Positions 24,257 through 38,200 of a stretch of 64,000 nucleotides of DNA are shown here, piece after piece; position 1 is the first letter of the stretch; every line of letters starts with the position of its first letter. Below the pieces are notes generated by a model, which was given only the letters and a program-made list of their open reading frames with translations, did not search any database and was not told the DNA's origin. Both the position numbers and the translations under genes were made by a program. Source of the stretch: Protea cynaroides (lineage: Eukaryota; Streptophyta; Magnoliopsida; Proteales; Proteaceae); assembly GCA_028583415.1 (NCBI GenBank), contig CM053276.1:142125902-142189901 (forward strand). Direction: 5' to 3'.

Positions 24257-24418
24257 ATGGACCTTACACGTCGTTCTCTTCTGTCCTTCCCACTCGCAAG
24301 GATAGCCATCAATGAGAAGAAGCCAGCCGTAGCTGAGTCCTGCTCAACGACGAAGCGCGCGTCTCGGGGTACCTTTTTTATTAGAGCTACGGCCAGCATC
24401 GCAACTGACACGACTCCG
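24257..24418 (+). CDS. FBN8: Fibrillin exon 1 (transit peptide)
   Basis: 54 codons from ATG, starting MDLTRRSLLSFPLARIA: rich in Arg, Ser, Ala and Thr. The donor ACTCCG|GTGACT was chosen because it gives phase 0 into exon 2 and a 95-bp intron. Exon 1 is the least conserved part, so both its start and its end are less certain than the others. Confidence 0.55.
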
Positions 24419-27400
24419 GTGACTTACAGTGCATTCTGTGTCCTTTTCTTTTTTTAGTCCTTAATTCATCAAGTTAATCATCTCACTGCATTTTTTTTTT
24501 CTTCTAATTTCAGAACACGAAGTTTCAGCGGGAGACCCAAAAACACAATCTGTTAAGAGCTATCCAAGATACGCAACGTGGCCTAATTGCAACCTCCGAC
24601 CAACGCTCCTCTATCGAGGAGGCTCTGGTTTGATTCCTGACTCTCTTTCTATATCTCCTCGCTCGCTCATTCTCTAAATCTTTGTGCGGGTGACGCTGCT
24701 CCCTGTTTTTGCCTGTGTATCTCCGTGCGTGCGTCTGTTTCCCCTTTGTCTACTACCAATTTGAAGCATTGAAGTGATATTTGGTGATATTTGTTGTTAT
24801 CAATGGGCAGGTGTGCGTGGAGGGATACGACGCAGGTTCGCCCATCGATCTGGTGAAATTAGACGGAACATGGCGTTTGCAGTATACTTCTGCTCCCGAT
24901 GTTCTCGTTCTACTGGACTCCGCTGCAAGGCTTCCTTTCTTTCAGGTATACTAATTTTCTTTTAAATATTGTAGTTGTTTTTAAACGAATTTGAATTCAA
25001 ACTCAAAACTGTCTCGCAGACGTTGAGTGTGGAGATCGATTATATTTATAATAGGAGATTTACAAGGGAGTGTATACGTTTACATCATATATTCAAAAAG
25101 TAGATAAGGGTCCATGAAGAAGTAGGACTCATTTGAATAATTCAGAGGCAGCATTGGCAAGGCCGTTGGCAATGCCTTTGTATTCGGCCTATATACTGGA
25201 TCTAGCCACAGTGGGTTGTTTCTTCTAGCTCCAGGAAATCAAATTTGGATCATAATAGATACAGTACCCACTTGTTGATTTAGGGTCATCGGGGCATCCA
25301 GCCCAATCCTCATCCGTATAGGCCGATAGGCGTAGTGTCAACATTGGTAATATTGTCAGCCCATAGTGAATGGTGGCTTTGACATACCTCAACACCTGTT
25401 TAACTGCAACCCAATGGTCCATTGATGGACTATGCATAAATTGACATACCTTGTTTACCAAATAGGTTAGATCTGGTCTGGTTAATGTTAAGCATTGCAA
25501 TGCGCCAACAGTGCTGCCTTTCTTCATCTTTGAACCAGAAGGTGACATTGGCCTTGAACAAGGCTTGCAGTCCATCATATTGGTCCGTTGTAGCAATGAA
25601 AGGGCATATTTGGACTGATTCAGTTGTAAGCTATTATTCATTAAATGTTGTTGCTACTCCAAGAAAATAGCTCAACCGTCCTAGGTCCTCGATTGCAAAT
25701 TCAGCACCCAATTTAAGAATCAAATCACCAATTGAAACTTGATCATTCCCTGTAACGATCAGATCATCAACATATACAACACCAGTAATAATTTTGTACC
25801 TTTCTTGAGGATGAACAATGAAGAATCTGCCATGGAACCCTTAAATCCAAGTTTAATGAGGTAAGCACTGAGCCGATGGTACCAAGCACATGGTGCTTGT
25901 TTCAGACCATATAACACCTTGCGCAGTAGACAAACATGATTTGGATGTTGAGTGTCGATAAATCCTTGAGGTATTCTGAACGTAAAAAGGCATTCTGAAC
26001 GTCTAATTGTTGAATTGGCCATTGAAAATGGGGGCCAAGGACAGTACTATGCGAATGGTGGTTGGCTTCACAACTGGGCTGAATGTTTCATCATAATCAA
26101 AGCCGAATTGTTGTGTAAATCCTTTTGCTACCAACCTGACTTTATAACGTTCAAGAGATCCATCAGCTTTAGTCTTGACCTTGTAATCCATTTGCATCCA
26201 ACGACATTCATGTCTTCTTGATGAGGTACCAAGTCCCACGTCCCATTCCTTACCAAAGCGTTGAATTTACTTGCCATTGCATCTCTCCACTTGGGATCTT
26301 TGTGTGCAGAAGTGAAACAGGTCGGTTCGGCTGGTATGACATTGGAGTGAAAACAAGAGCAAATTTGATGAACGGATGTAAGAAGGGTTTTGGGTTTTCT
26401 AATATTATTTTTTGACCTGGTTTGCATGGGATGTGATGGGAGAGGAGTAGATTGGATTACTGTGGAAGGATTGAGTTGGGAGATGGGCTGATTAATTATA
26501 GGTTATGTAGGTTCAGAATTCGGTTCGAGAGTTGTGTCACTAATGGTGGTGGGTGGAGGAATTGTATTAATAAATTGTGGATTATGTTGTTGTGAATCAT
26601 CCGTCTGAGTAATGGGGTAGTCATGGGTTTGGTCATGGGTTCTTGACACACCCTGGTTTGCATCACTTTGGGTTGAGTCAACCGTGGGTAATGGTAAATA
26701 AGGTAGAGTGACCGGTGAAGGTTTTTGTGGTGTTTTGACTATGGATATGGGCTTGGCATAGGGAAATTTGCTCTCGTCAAACACTACATGTCTCGAAATA
26801 TAGAGACGGCCTGTTTCACGGTGGAGACACTTGTATCCTTTATGCTGCAAAGAGTACCCAAGAAAGACACATGGTAAAGACCTATCATCCCATTTGTGGC
26901 GACCGTAGAGACGAAGCCATGGATAACATACACATCCGAAAACCCTCATAGATGAGTAATCTGGAACCTTTTGAAAAAGAGTCTCATAAGGGGAGACATT
27001 TTTCAATATAGGAGTTGGCATTCTGTTTATTAATTAAACTGCAGTGGAAAATGCATGATCCCAGTTGCACTTTGGAACTTGAGCTTGAATCAACAAGGTG
27101 AGTCCAGAGTCAACAAACGTGTCTATGCTTGCGCTCCACTCTCCCATTTTGTTGTTGGGTGTGAGGGTAAGAGAAACGTTGCAATATTCCATTTTCTTTT
27201 AAATAAGATTTGAATTTTATAAACTCCCCTCCTCCATCTGATTGAAAGCATTTGATCTTTCTGTTGAAAACATTCTCCACCTGTTTTTGAAAAGAGATAA
27301 AAGTAGACAGTGCTTCTGATTTAGCAGTTAGAGGAAACAACCATGTGTACCAGCTAAAATCATCAACAAATGCTATATAGTACTTGAAACGAGAGGAAGA

Positions 27401-30400
27401 GATTATAGGCGCAGGACCCCAAAGATCAGAATAAATTAATTCTAACGGTGCATTACAATGTGAAGTAGACAAAGAAAATGAAAGTCTATGAGATTTGCCT
27501 AACTGACATGGTTCACAAAAAATTAAAAACTAAAGCATTCGATACTGGTAGAGAGTGCTTGGAGATGATGGAAGACACAATTGGCTTAGCTGGGTGGCCG
27601 AATCTGTCATGCCATACCATAGCTGGAACACACTTACCAACATTAACGGAACATGGAGATAGATTAATTGGAGAAGCAGCAGCAGATTTGAAATTATTAG
27701 AAGGAGTTGCACCGTTGAGACGATAGAGACCATCTTTACTTTGGCCGTGCATGAGGAGGTTCCCCGAGGATTGATCCTTAACACAACAAAAGTTAGGATG
27801 AAACTCAAAAAACCAATTATTATCTTTTGTAAATTGAGAGACAGATAATAATTTTTTTGAATTTGAGGAACATGGTAAAGATTTTTTTAAAGAGAATGAA
27901 TGAGAGGAATTGGATAAAGTAGTGGATCCAACGTGAGAGATGTTCAAACCTGAACCAGTTGCAACGAAAAAGGCCGGTGTCCCCTCTGTTCAGGTAAGAA
28001 TTAATATTTGTTGTAATTTAATTAATTATACGCATTGATCGATCAACAGTTGGAGTCGAAGAAGAACAGGAAGAAGAGGGAGAAGATGGAGGAAGTGGAA
28101 ACTAACGTCAGGTGCTTGATAGAGGAAGAAGGTACTTCACCCTTGTAAAGGGTTAATTTGGTCATTAAAAAAAAAAATTGGCCTCCCACCTCGGTATCTA
28201 ATGGAATATTCCTAACGGCGTGGATCTATTTGTATTTTAGTAGTGTTTCTAGGGGAGGCATTTGTCTTTTCTAGAAACTTTTTGGGGGCATTTGTCCTTT
28301 AGACATAGTACAGGGGAGACAACCGTCTTTTCCCTATACTTATATAAAACAATACCAAAGTAATAAACAAAGAAAACTTTCTAACTTCTCTTGGCGAACT
28401 CATCTACTCACTCTCTTCAAGAAAAAAACCATTTTTTTATTTGGTTATCTTCCTATATTTTCTTTCTCTATCTCTCTCACGTCTCCCCTTCCCCTATCAT
28501 TAATAGGTAATCTTTTCCTTCCATACTAATAGGAAGCCTTCTCTCACTCACTACACTTTTTTATTTATGAAATATGATAAGATCTTAAGATTCCTTATCC
28601 AATTTTACTCTAATAAAATAGGAATTACTAGACTCCTAACTTATGTTCTCAACTGTTGAAGATTGTATGGTGTTGGTTCTGTTTTCTAGTGTTACCTAGG
28701 CCTGCCTAGGTGTCACCTGTCTTTGTGCTGACTAGCTGTCCAAGCTGGCTGCCTTCTTAATCTTTGGGATTAAGTTAAATCCTTGACTTAGTCCTCCTTA
28801 TCTTTAATTCATTATATGTAATTAGGAGACTAGTATTATTGTCTAACTAGTATTAACTATTTATCTAAGATTCCTTATTACGTTGACATATGGAATTCTA
28901 CCCACTAATTTAACTAGGATTTCTTTTCTTATGGAAGTCCTTGATCTATCACTTTACCCATTTTATTTTGTTTATAAATAGTGATTGCTAAGAGGAGAGG
29001 AATACACATTGATTTTCTCTCCCTCTTCTTCATTCTTTCCATCTTCTCTTATTTTCTATTTTGTTACGTCAACCAATAGGAAAACGTCCTATAAGTATAT
29101 TAAGGACTACTACAACGCATCTACATTGACGATTTGTTGGATTTGTGCAAGATTTGCGCAAGATCTCAATTTGGAGGTATAACTTTTTCCTTGACATTGT
29201 TTTTTTGCAAAATATTGGGTAGATATTTAGTGGTTTGCTTTCATTTTTTCATGTCAATTAGACACCGTAGGTCATTTTACGACTTCACAGAATCAGATTT
29301 AATTTTCTATTTTTTATATTTTTGGTCAAACATTTATTTCTTGAAACAAATTTTGAAGAAAAGAAAAAGGGTCAATATAAATGGGTTGGGGCTTAATTTA
29401 TATTTGTGACATGAATCTTGTGGAGGAGGATGATAGCATGGATTGATGTTACAAGCTTGTCTGACACTCTCGGAGGCATGAGTCTTGAGAAGGGGGTATT
29501 TTATATGGCAAGTGGCATGCACCATCCTTTGCCACAAAGAGCACAAGTTCTGAGTACAGTGGGTATGGTGGCTATGGGCAGTATAGCTCTTCTTCATTGC
29601 CGACTAAGTATGAGGGTCAGTCACATAGTAGGTCATTTTTGTGGATAACTTCTTCTCATACTCAACCTCTCAGCTATACATGCCGGCTCCACCACCCACT
29701 TGTGGTGGCTCTCTACATGGATCTTAAGAGTGCAGTGATCTATACCCTAGGTTGGGTTACCTCCAGTATGTTGACGATGCCATTTATATGTTGTGGAGGA
29801 CTTCAAGCGTTTCTTCCAGTATACCATGACATGAACATCGTTTGTGTTACAATTGGAGGAATGGTTGCATCAGCACCAACAATCTGCTAGTGATCTTCAT
29901 CCTCCCCGAAACTTTTATGTAGCACTAGGATGGGTATAGGAGTCTTGATCCTCCCTGGAATTCTTTTACCATTTCCAGATTCTAGACTTCTAACAGAATA
30001 GTTTTATTTAAAACAATAAAAAAGGGAATCGCAGGATAGGGAAAACTGAACATGAACAGAAATATTTCTGCAACGAAGACTGATGAGAATAGGTTAAAAC
30101 TCAAGTCGAATGAACAATTCTGTTGACAGAATAGAGAGTTAATGAAGTATCCTAATACTTTAAAGAATGCTGTTAAAAAAAAACTCAGATATAAACAATT
30201 TAGAAGTTAGTGAAACTATTTGAATGCGAACTAACAGAATATAACAGAACTTGTAAACCAGTAGAATCTGAGAATTAACTGAAGAACAGTACAACCACTG
30301 GGTGTAGTTGTTAGATCTGACCTGCATCTGATGCAGGCCAGGATCTGTTGGGTTGGAATCCCTAGAAGATGTTATTTTAATTGGGATATATTTGTAATTT

Positions 30401-33400
30401 TTAATGAGGATATTATTTAGTCTTTTATTTAGGAGTTTAATTAGGCTTGGGAATTTTTAATTAAGAGTCTCCACGTGTTAGGTAGATATTTGTTATTTAG
30501 TTTGCCTAGTTTTTATTTCAGATGTGGGTCCCTCTCCTTTAGACGTGCATTATATCTTTTATTTTATTTTATTTTTAGTTAGTTATTTTGTTACTGACGT
30601 TTTAGGAGTCTATCTTATTTAATTTTATTTAGTTAGTTTGTGGGCCCATTTAAATTAGATTGTAAGCCTATTTATAGGTAGATTTCATTATTCAATTATG
30701 CTGATTGATGATTATTGATATAAAAACAAATAGAATTGCTCTCGTGCTCTCTTTCTCTCGTCTCTCTCTTCTCTCTCCTTGCAGGTACGCAACCCCCTCT
30801 CACACATGGTTTCTCTCTCTCCTGTGGATAGGTACGATTCCCCCTACTTTCTCTCCTATCTCTTCCCTCCCTTTCTCTACATTACGGTAGGATTTCTCCC
30901 CTTTTACTGCTCTGGACAGTGCCCCCTTCCCCTTCTTCTTGGCCCATTTTCATTGCTGGTTATTAAGAATTAACCCAAGACCCCCACTGCTGTAACGACA
31001 TCATAGCAGGCTCCTTGTTTCAGTTCAGTAAGTCTTTATTATCCCTTTTCCATCCTCTCAATGTTCCAATCTTTTCCCTTCTAGAATGCCGTCCGCATTA
31101 ATTGGTATCAGAGCTTAGGTGAGCCTAGGTTAGTATGAGATGTCATATCCGCAATGGAAGGATTGTGGCAACGACTCGAAGACGAGTTGGTTGCTAGTAG
31201 AGTTTCTCAAGAAAGGTTCAACACCAGCATTTACAATCTTTCCCACAGTGTCCAAGAATTAGATTGGATCCTGGCTTGGATGGAGCAATGTTTGGGTATT
31301 CTAGAACCGCTCATTGTGAAAAGCCTTAATGTTGTATCAAAAGAGGCCCCAACGCCTCCATCCGATGGTTACATTGAGGAGGATAAAGTTGAAGATCAAA
31401 TCTGTCACATGGTGGAAATTGTTATTGTTACAGAGTCATCCATTAAAGTGTGTGCTGAAGAGGTCTCGAGTGAGGTTGCGAACGTGGTACAAGTTGAGAT
31501 CATGGCTCAAGGAGACATTCTGCAATGAACAATGGAGAAGGCTCTCGTCGGCGCATTTGATTTCGTTCATGATGATGCGATCACAAAATATGTGATCCCA
31601 TCATCATTCTTTGACAGACGGATCCCTTAACTTGCAGACTACATCCTTATCACTTATTCTTTACCAGATTTTTGTTACGGAGTACCGAGGGATGTGTCTT
31701 CTATGAGATTGTTTCTTCGTCTCTACAAAATTCGAGGACGAATTTTTTAAGCGGGAGAGAGTTGATGCATGCCGGGATCTATTGGATTGGAATCCCTAGA
31801 AGATGTTATTTTAATTAGGATATATATGTTATTTTAATTGTGATATATTTGTAATTTTTAATTGGGATATTATTTAGTCTTTTATTTAGAATTTTAATTA
31901 GGTTTAGGAGTTTAATTAGGCTTGGGAATTTTTAATTAAGAGTCTCCATGTTTTAGGTAGATATTTGTTATTTGGTTTTTATTTTAGATGTGGGTCCCTC
32001 TCCTTTAGACGTGGATTATCTTTTATTTTATTTTTTTTAGTTAGTTATTTCGTTACTTACGTTTTAGGAGTTTTTATCTTATTTAATATTATTTAGTTAG
32101 TTTGTGGGCCCATTTAAATTGGATTGTAAGCCTATTCATAGGCAGACTTCATTATTCAATTGATGATGATTGATGATTATTGTTTGAAAAGAATTGAATG
32201 CTTGCTCTTGGCTTTCTCCCTCTTACAGCTTCTTCGTCTCTCTCGGTTCTCCCTTTCTCTCAGGTACGGTACTCCCTTTCCCCCTTTCTGTCTTGACAGC
32301 TTCTTTCTCCCCTCTCTCGATTTCTTTCCCTTCCCTTTTAGTGGTTCCTTCACTATCTCCTTTTCCTAGTCAACGTTTCTTATTTTGTTCCTATCCCTTT
32401 TTCTCCCGTTCCCTTGCTGTTAGGGAAACCCCTTTTCCCCTTGTTACCGCCAGCTTTCCCCTTCCCTTAATAGAAGGAAAAGAATGATGACGATATTTTC
32501 TCTCGTTTTCTAATGTGATATCTCTTTCCCTTCCATCTATTATCTCTTTTCCATCCTTTTATTGTTCCAATCTTTTCCCTTTTGGAATGCCGTCCGCATT
32601 AGAATCTCTAAAAGAAGGATAGATAGACAGATAATGGGCTAGGAATCTACCTAAGCCCTGGAATTCTTAGATTCTAAACTCTATCAGAATGGTTTTAATA
32701 AAGCAATAAAAAACTGAATCGCAGGATAGGGAAAGCAGAACAGGAACAGAGAAATTTCTGCAATTAAGATAGACTGATGAGAATAGGTTAAAACTCAATT
32801 TGATTGAACAATGCTATCGACAGAATAGAGAGATAATGAAGTATCCTAATGCTTTAAAGAATGCTGTTAAAAAGATTCATAATTGCAGTGTTGACTAGAA
32901 GGTCCAGCAATCAAGAAAAGAAACTCAGATATAAATAATTTAGAAGTTAGAAGCTATTTGAATGCAAACTAACATAATATAATAGAACTTGTAAATCAGT
33001 ATTAAAATCTGAGAATTAACTGAAGTATTAGGAAAAACATCCTAGATGAATCTCAATGTTACTGTTAACCTCATACCAAAAATGAAAACATATCACGAAT
33101 ATTATGTCACTTGTTTAAGAAATTAAGAAGAGTGTCATACCTTTTTTGACGATTTGAAAATATCTTTTGTTGAAGCACTCTACCTTTGATGAAGAACTCT
33201 TTCTTTTTGTTGAAAAACTCTTGATGATTATACAAACAAAACCACTTGATGTCCAAGGATCTCACAAGCAATCAGGGTGCTCACCCCAGCTGGACAGGTA
33301 TACCATATCTTGGTATTTTGAGCTTTTTCCTCCCCTTGCATGTGTGACCTTGAGATGTTTTTATATCTCTAGGGTGGAGATGACCAGCCATAAAGTCCGA

Positions 33401-35155
33401 CCCTAAGTGAGATGCTAGCCTCCTAATGCCATATCCAGATTGCCTTTTGGCATACCTTGACAATTACCACAAGTGCCCCTAAATAATAAATAGGGACACA
33501 AAATACAAAACTGCCATTTTTTATAAAACCAAAAAGATTTTGCAAAGAAAAATAAAAATAAATAATATTTTATATTTATAAATAAAAAAATATTTGATGC
33601 AAAATCAAACATGATAACATTATTCAAATTGGCAGTTTGTAGGTACGCGTACACTCTTATAATTGTCAAGTCACTGGCAATGAACATTAGGCACTATGGT
33701 CACCACTCAACGTACACGTGGTCTTATCATGAAGGACTTCACAGACCATATATGCACTGACCGTCAAGAGACTAGTCCCCATGTCTCCCATAGTCTGAGC
33801 AATTTTGACTTGCACCCCTCAAACCTATCATGGTCCAATCAATGCCTATGTAAGCACATAGCGCATCATGATAGGTGCGGTCAAGCCAAGGACTACAAAG
33901 TGGCTCATTTGAATAATCATCTGCAAAACCAGTCTATTAATACAATAGACAAAAAACAATGGTATCATATAACAAATTTATAAGCCACAAAACATGTATG
34001 CCACATGTCACATATATATACCTCAAAATAGAGATAGAGATGCCCAAAGAGAATACATAAAAATAACATAGTAAACCTGTGTTGGGCCACACACATCCAA
34101 CATGAAGAACAGTACAACCATTGGGTGTAGAAGTTGTTAGATCTGACCTGAATCTCTAAAAGAAGGATAGATAGACAGATAATGGGCTAGTAATCCACCT
34201 AAGCCTATCCCAGAATCCACAATAGCATAACTCTGAAAGTTCTGAACTTGTTATTACTCAAAATCGATGAGAGGGCTTGAAGGCTTTATAATAATCCATG
34301 AATTCCAAAGCATGATTGATTATGAGAGGTAAAGTCAATCTTCAGAAAAGAAAACAAAAACATCAACCAAATTATACTCTTTAGCTCCTCTAATCAACCA
34401 GCCATGTGAGTTATATACCGACTCAGAAACTTAAATAATAAAGAAAACACAAGCCAAACAGGACTGGAAATTAATAAACCTAATCCAGCGTGACTAATGT
34501 TGAGCAATAACAATTAAAAAGAAAATAAAACTGCTTAAAAGACCCCACAATTTGAATGGAGATAATAATCCTGATATGACGAGGAATATGGAATCAGAAA
34601 CTGGACAGAACTTGAAACTGCAGGCTGTCAGGTTCCGTCAGATTCTGCTGTCGGATTTTGGAACCTGATCTGGTCTTCCTCCTCCTCTGGTATTACTGCT
34701 AGTACCTTGCTTCTCCATCATTTTTTAGTGCCATAAAATTTGTGTGGATATACATTATTGTGTACCCTTTGTAATGGCTCAAGTTTTTGGGATTGGCTGT
34801 TGTAGTATGGTATCAAAGCCGTGTGTGTGGGGGCCTGCACAAGTGTTGGGGTATGGTGGGGTTGTGGTGTTGATACACATTGTTGTGTACCCTTGCTAAC
34901 AAGTGTTGGTATATACATTGTTGTGTGCCCTTCCTAAAAGCTCGAGTTGTTAGGAAGGGCACACAACAATGTATATCAACACCCCCCTCTCGTGTAAGTC
35001 CACAGTCACATGGACAACTGTGAAACTGAGAGTACAGCACATAGAGGCACAACAACACACTCCTCCACACCTGCCAGGGATCAAATACCCAACCTCTTGG
35101 CTCTAATGCTATTTACAATTGCTAATTCCCAAAGCTCGAGCTGTTAGGAAGGGTA

Positions 35156-35203
<48 letters not shown>

Positions 35204-38200
35204 CCCCCCGTAGGTGCAGGACCACGCAGCTCTGCACCAAGGTTTAAAAATCTCATTTCTCGGAGGCGTCTCGGCCTCCTAGAAAACCGAGATCTCGGCT
35301 AGATCTCGCCGAGACAGTGCAGAAACTTGAGACAGCAAGAAAAAGGGTGTCTTGGTGGCCAAATGTTATATTTTAGGCTTCGTACTTAAGGGAAACCTTA
35401 TTTTAGCATACATAAACACATTTAGAGCATAAAATTGTAAAAATAATCACACTTTGTGGTTCTTTAGGTTTACACTCATGTTTTGATAGTAAAAGTTGAA
35501 GTCTGTTGTAAACTTAGGTTAATATTGGCTATTGTACTCAATAATTATCTAATATAATTATTTAAAAATGGCAAATGAGACAATAAAATTATGCATTACG
35601 GGAATGAGAAACAAAATAACACTTCATTATAAAACAACCCAAGTATATCATAAAAATCATTACTTCATAGTTCAATATCGGATAATACTAAGAAGAAATC
35701 AGGAGGATTTGAAGTTTTGTTGAAAAAACTCAAGAAAGGCAGACCTGTTCTCGGTCGAACAGGGGCTTGCCCCTTTTATGTAGTGAAAAAAAAGAAGCAA
35801 AAAGCAGTTTCTCGCGAGATCTCGCCGAGAAACTGCCAAGAACACAAAATATGCCGAGACATCGGCCAAGAACATGCAGGCGAGATCGAGATGAGTTATC
35901 GACTCAAATCTCGTCTCGGCCTTCACTGAGATCATTGAGAAGACCGAGATCTCGAGATCTCGATGAGATTTTAAACCATGCTCTGCACGTGACATCAACC
36001 ATAGTTGTCAAGACGCTAAGGCGAACCAACGCGTTGGAGGTCTGACGGGGAGCCTAGGCGATCAAGGTGCCCATCTAGGCTACCAAGGCGTCACAAGGCC
36101 GCTTGGGCGCCTAGGCGCCTAGGCGACGCCTTGACAACTATGACATCAACACATGGCACCCAAGGGTACAAGGTACAGGAGCTCAACATCACACTTCCCC
36201 GCACCTACTAGGGATTTCAGAGTGTAACATGGTATCATATTATGGGATAAGCGGTTGTAACATGGTATCAGAGCCATAAAGTTGGTTGTTCGATCCTTGG
36301 TAGGAGTGTGGGGAATGTATTGGTGTCACATGCAGAACTCTGTGTGTGTGAGCCTGCATGTGCGTTGACATACATTGTTATGTGTCCCTTTCTAACAGCT
36401 TGAGCTTTGTGGACTAGCGGTTGTAACAAGATGCTTTTCATATTAATGAGGTGTTCTTCCTTTGTTCCTTTGGAGATATTCTTAGTGTTTGGAAATTTTA
36501 ATTCGTATTGTTGTAACATTATTTTGGAATAAAGAGGTGAAATTCTCTATTTCCATTTGATCTTGTAGGTTGGGCAAATCTACCAGAAATTTGAATGCCG
36601 GGATCACTCTAATGGTGGAACCATGCGAAATGTTGTCCGTTGGAGCATTCTAAGCTTGCTAGAGGTAGATTTCTGAACGTTTGATTCCTTTTTAACGCTA
36701 AACTGTTAAGCTTTAAATGGTATCATTCTCACTTTGAAACAAGTTTATAAGGGGCACAGAATGTGATTATTGTGATGCTTGGAGGCACTGTTCTTTGAGC
36801 TTCTTTGGTTTATGACTTATGAGTTGACACGTATATAGAGTAGCTGGTCATCCTCCCTCCCGGTTAGTGGTACTTACATTACTTACATACAGAATCTAGT
36901 TTCATGAACCTTCTGGTTTGGGTTCAGGCTTTGAATTTATTTGCAGAGCCACAATAGATTATGTAGTCTATATTAACTAGAAGTGTTTTTGTATATCTTG
37001 TGATATTACTAGATATTTGGAAGATTTTTTTCAATTTGGCGTAGTTGAATTTTTATGGGGGTCTGAGTTTCTTTTTAGAAGAATTTGAAAACCTTGTCCT
37101 CTTTGTGAGTACAAGGTAAATGCCATTCTTGAAGAATATTTCACAGCTTCGATGGTATTCTCCGTTGTTATTTCCCCATGTTTCTCTTATCTACCTACCT
37201 ATCTTTGCTGTATTCTATATATAGCTCATAGCCATTGCATTTGTTCTGAACACGTCACTTTTCTTGCCTATGTAGGAGCATGAAGGTGCAACCCTGCTTG
37301 TTTCTGCAAAATTTTCGGTTGTTTCTAAGCGCAACATTTACCTTAAGTTTGAAGAGGTCGGTTGGTCAGTTCATATTGGACTATTTCCTTTTGCTATATG
37401 TAGGGTCCATAATACCATATGGTACTGTAACATGCAGTAGGATTGGATTTCTGAACTCTTAAGGTGTTTTTGTGGGTTCCTATACTGGATGTGAAGTATT
37501 AGGAAGAATTTCTTTTTCCTCTTTGACATTCGTGTTGTGTTGGGGACCATTAATACAAAAACATGCGTGGGCATGCAAATAAATGCATTCAAAGACGTGT
37601 ATGTGGAAAAGGGATGCTTGTTAACCATAGTTGTCAAGGTGTCGCCTAGGCGTCCAAGCGCCTTGGAAAACAGGCTGCCTTGGTAGCCTAGGCGGATGCC
37701 TTGGTCGCCTTGGGTGTTTGTCAGGCCTCCGACACCTTGGTTCACATAGACGCCTTGACAACTATGTTGTTAACCCAAGAAGCAAGGGTTGGACGGACTG
37801 TGTGGTTTGACCCACATGGAGGGCCAACCCCAACTTTGGCTGGCTCTTTATTTCTGGGGAGTTAGCATGCACAATGGAAATACTCTGCCATAGTTAGGGC
37901 AGTCAATCCAACTCTCATACAAGAGTTTTCTGTTTGGCAGGTAGCTATTCAAAATATTAGCATTAGTGAGGAGCTACAAGCTGTGATTGCTCCAGCAGTA
38001 CTACCACGGACTTTTCTAAGTATGCAGGTACATTAACAAACCGAATTCCCAGTTTAAAATTCATTGGTTATCTTTTGGTATTTGCTAATCTGACTGCTCA
38101 TTGTATATGAGTTTTAGAAACCATTTTGTCATTTTAATGCAATATTGCAGTAGTGGTAATTGATATTCTAAAAGCAAAGAAAAGGCTAATAGCATTCCCA

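Larger units (their letters stand above)
25130..27985 (-). mobile_element. Ty1/copia retrotransposon fragment
   Basis: Minus-strand order is GAG-pre-integrase, integrase, reverse transcriptase, RNase H, the copia order. LTRs and most of gag are not found, so both ends are truncated. The domains fall in different frames (at least five breaks), so it is inactive. It lies antisense in fibrillin intron 3. Confidence 0.88.
30329..32601 (+). mobile_element. Non-autonomous LTR retrotransposon with TG...TA ends
   Basis: LTRs at 30329-31100 and 31763-32601, both starting TGATGCA and both ending CCGTCCGCATTA. The primer-binding site TGGTATCAGAGC (31103-31114) lies 2 bp after the first LTR. A purine tract (AAGCGGGAGAGAG, 31749-31761) precedes the second. 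Flanks GCATC (30324-30328) and GAATC (32602-32606) form a target duplication with one mismatch, and the empty site at about 34132-34150 reads GAATC. The interior is only 662 bp, with one short frame and no pol. Confidence 0.88.
29955..34205. repeat. Tandem duplication, both units split by LTR elements
   Basis: Unit A is 29955-30328 plus 32602-32657; unit B is 32658-33025 plus 34103-34205. Both begin CTGGAATTCTT and end CACCTAAGCC-like, with shared blocks GAATCGCAGGATAGGG, GATGAGAATAGGTTAAAACT and TGTTAGATCTGACCTG. Unit A holds the 30329-32601 element, unit B the 33026-34102 solo LTR. Unit B therefore shows the empty site of unit A's insertion, and vice versa. Confidence 0.8.
24946..36568 (+). 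other. Fibrillin intron 3, transposon-filled
   Basis: 11.6 kb. Contents in order: copia fragment (25130-27985), unassigned AT-rich sequence (28000-29950), an interrupted tandem duplication with an LTR element and a solo LTR (29955-34205), short inverted repeats and a TA microsatellite (34747-35199), a Mutator-type element (35238-35979) and a hAT-type MITE (36000-36142). No other host exon seen. Confidence 0.85.
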
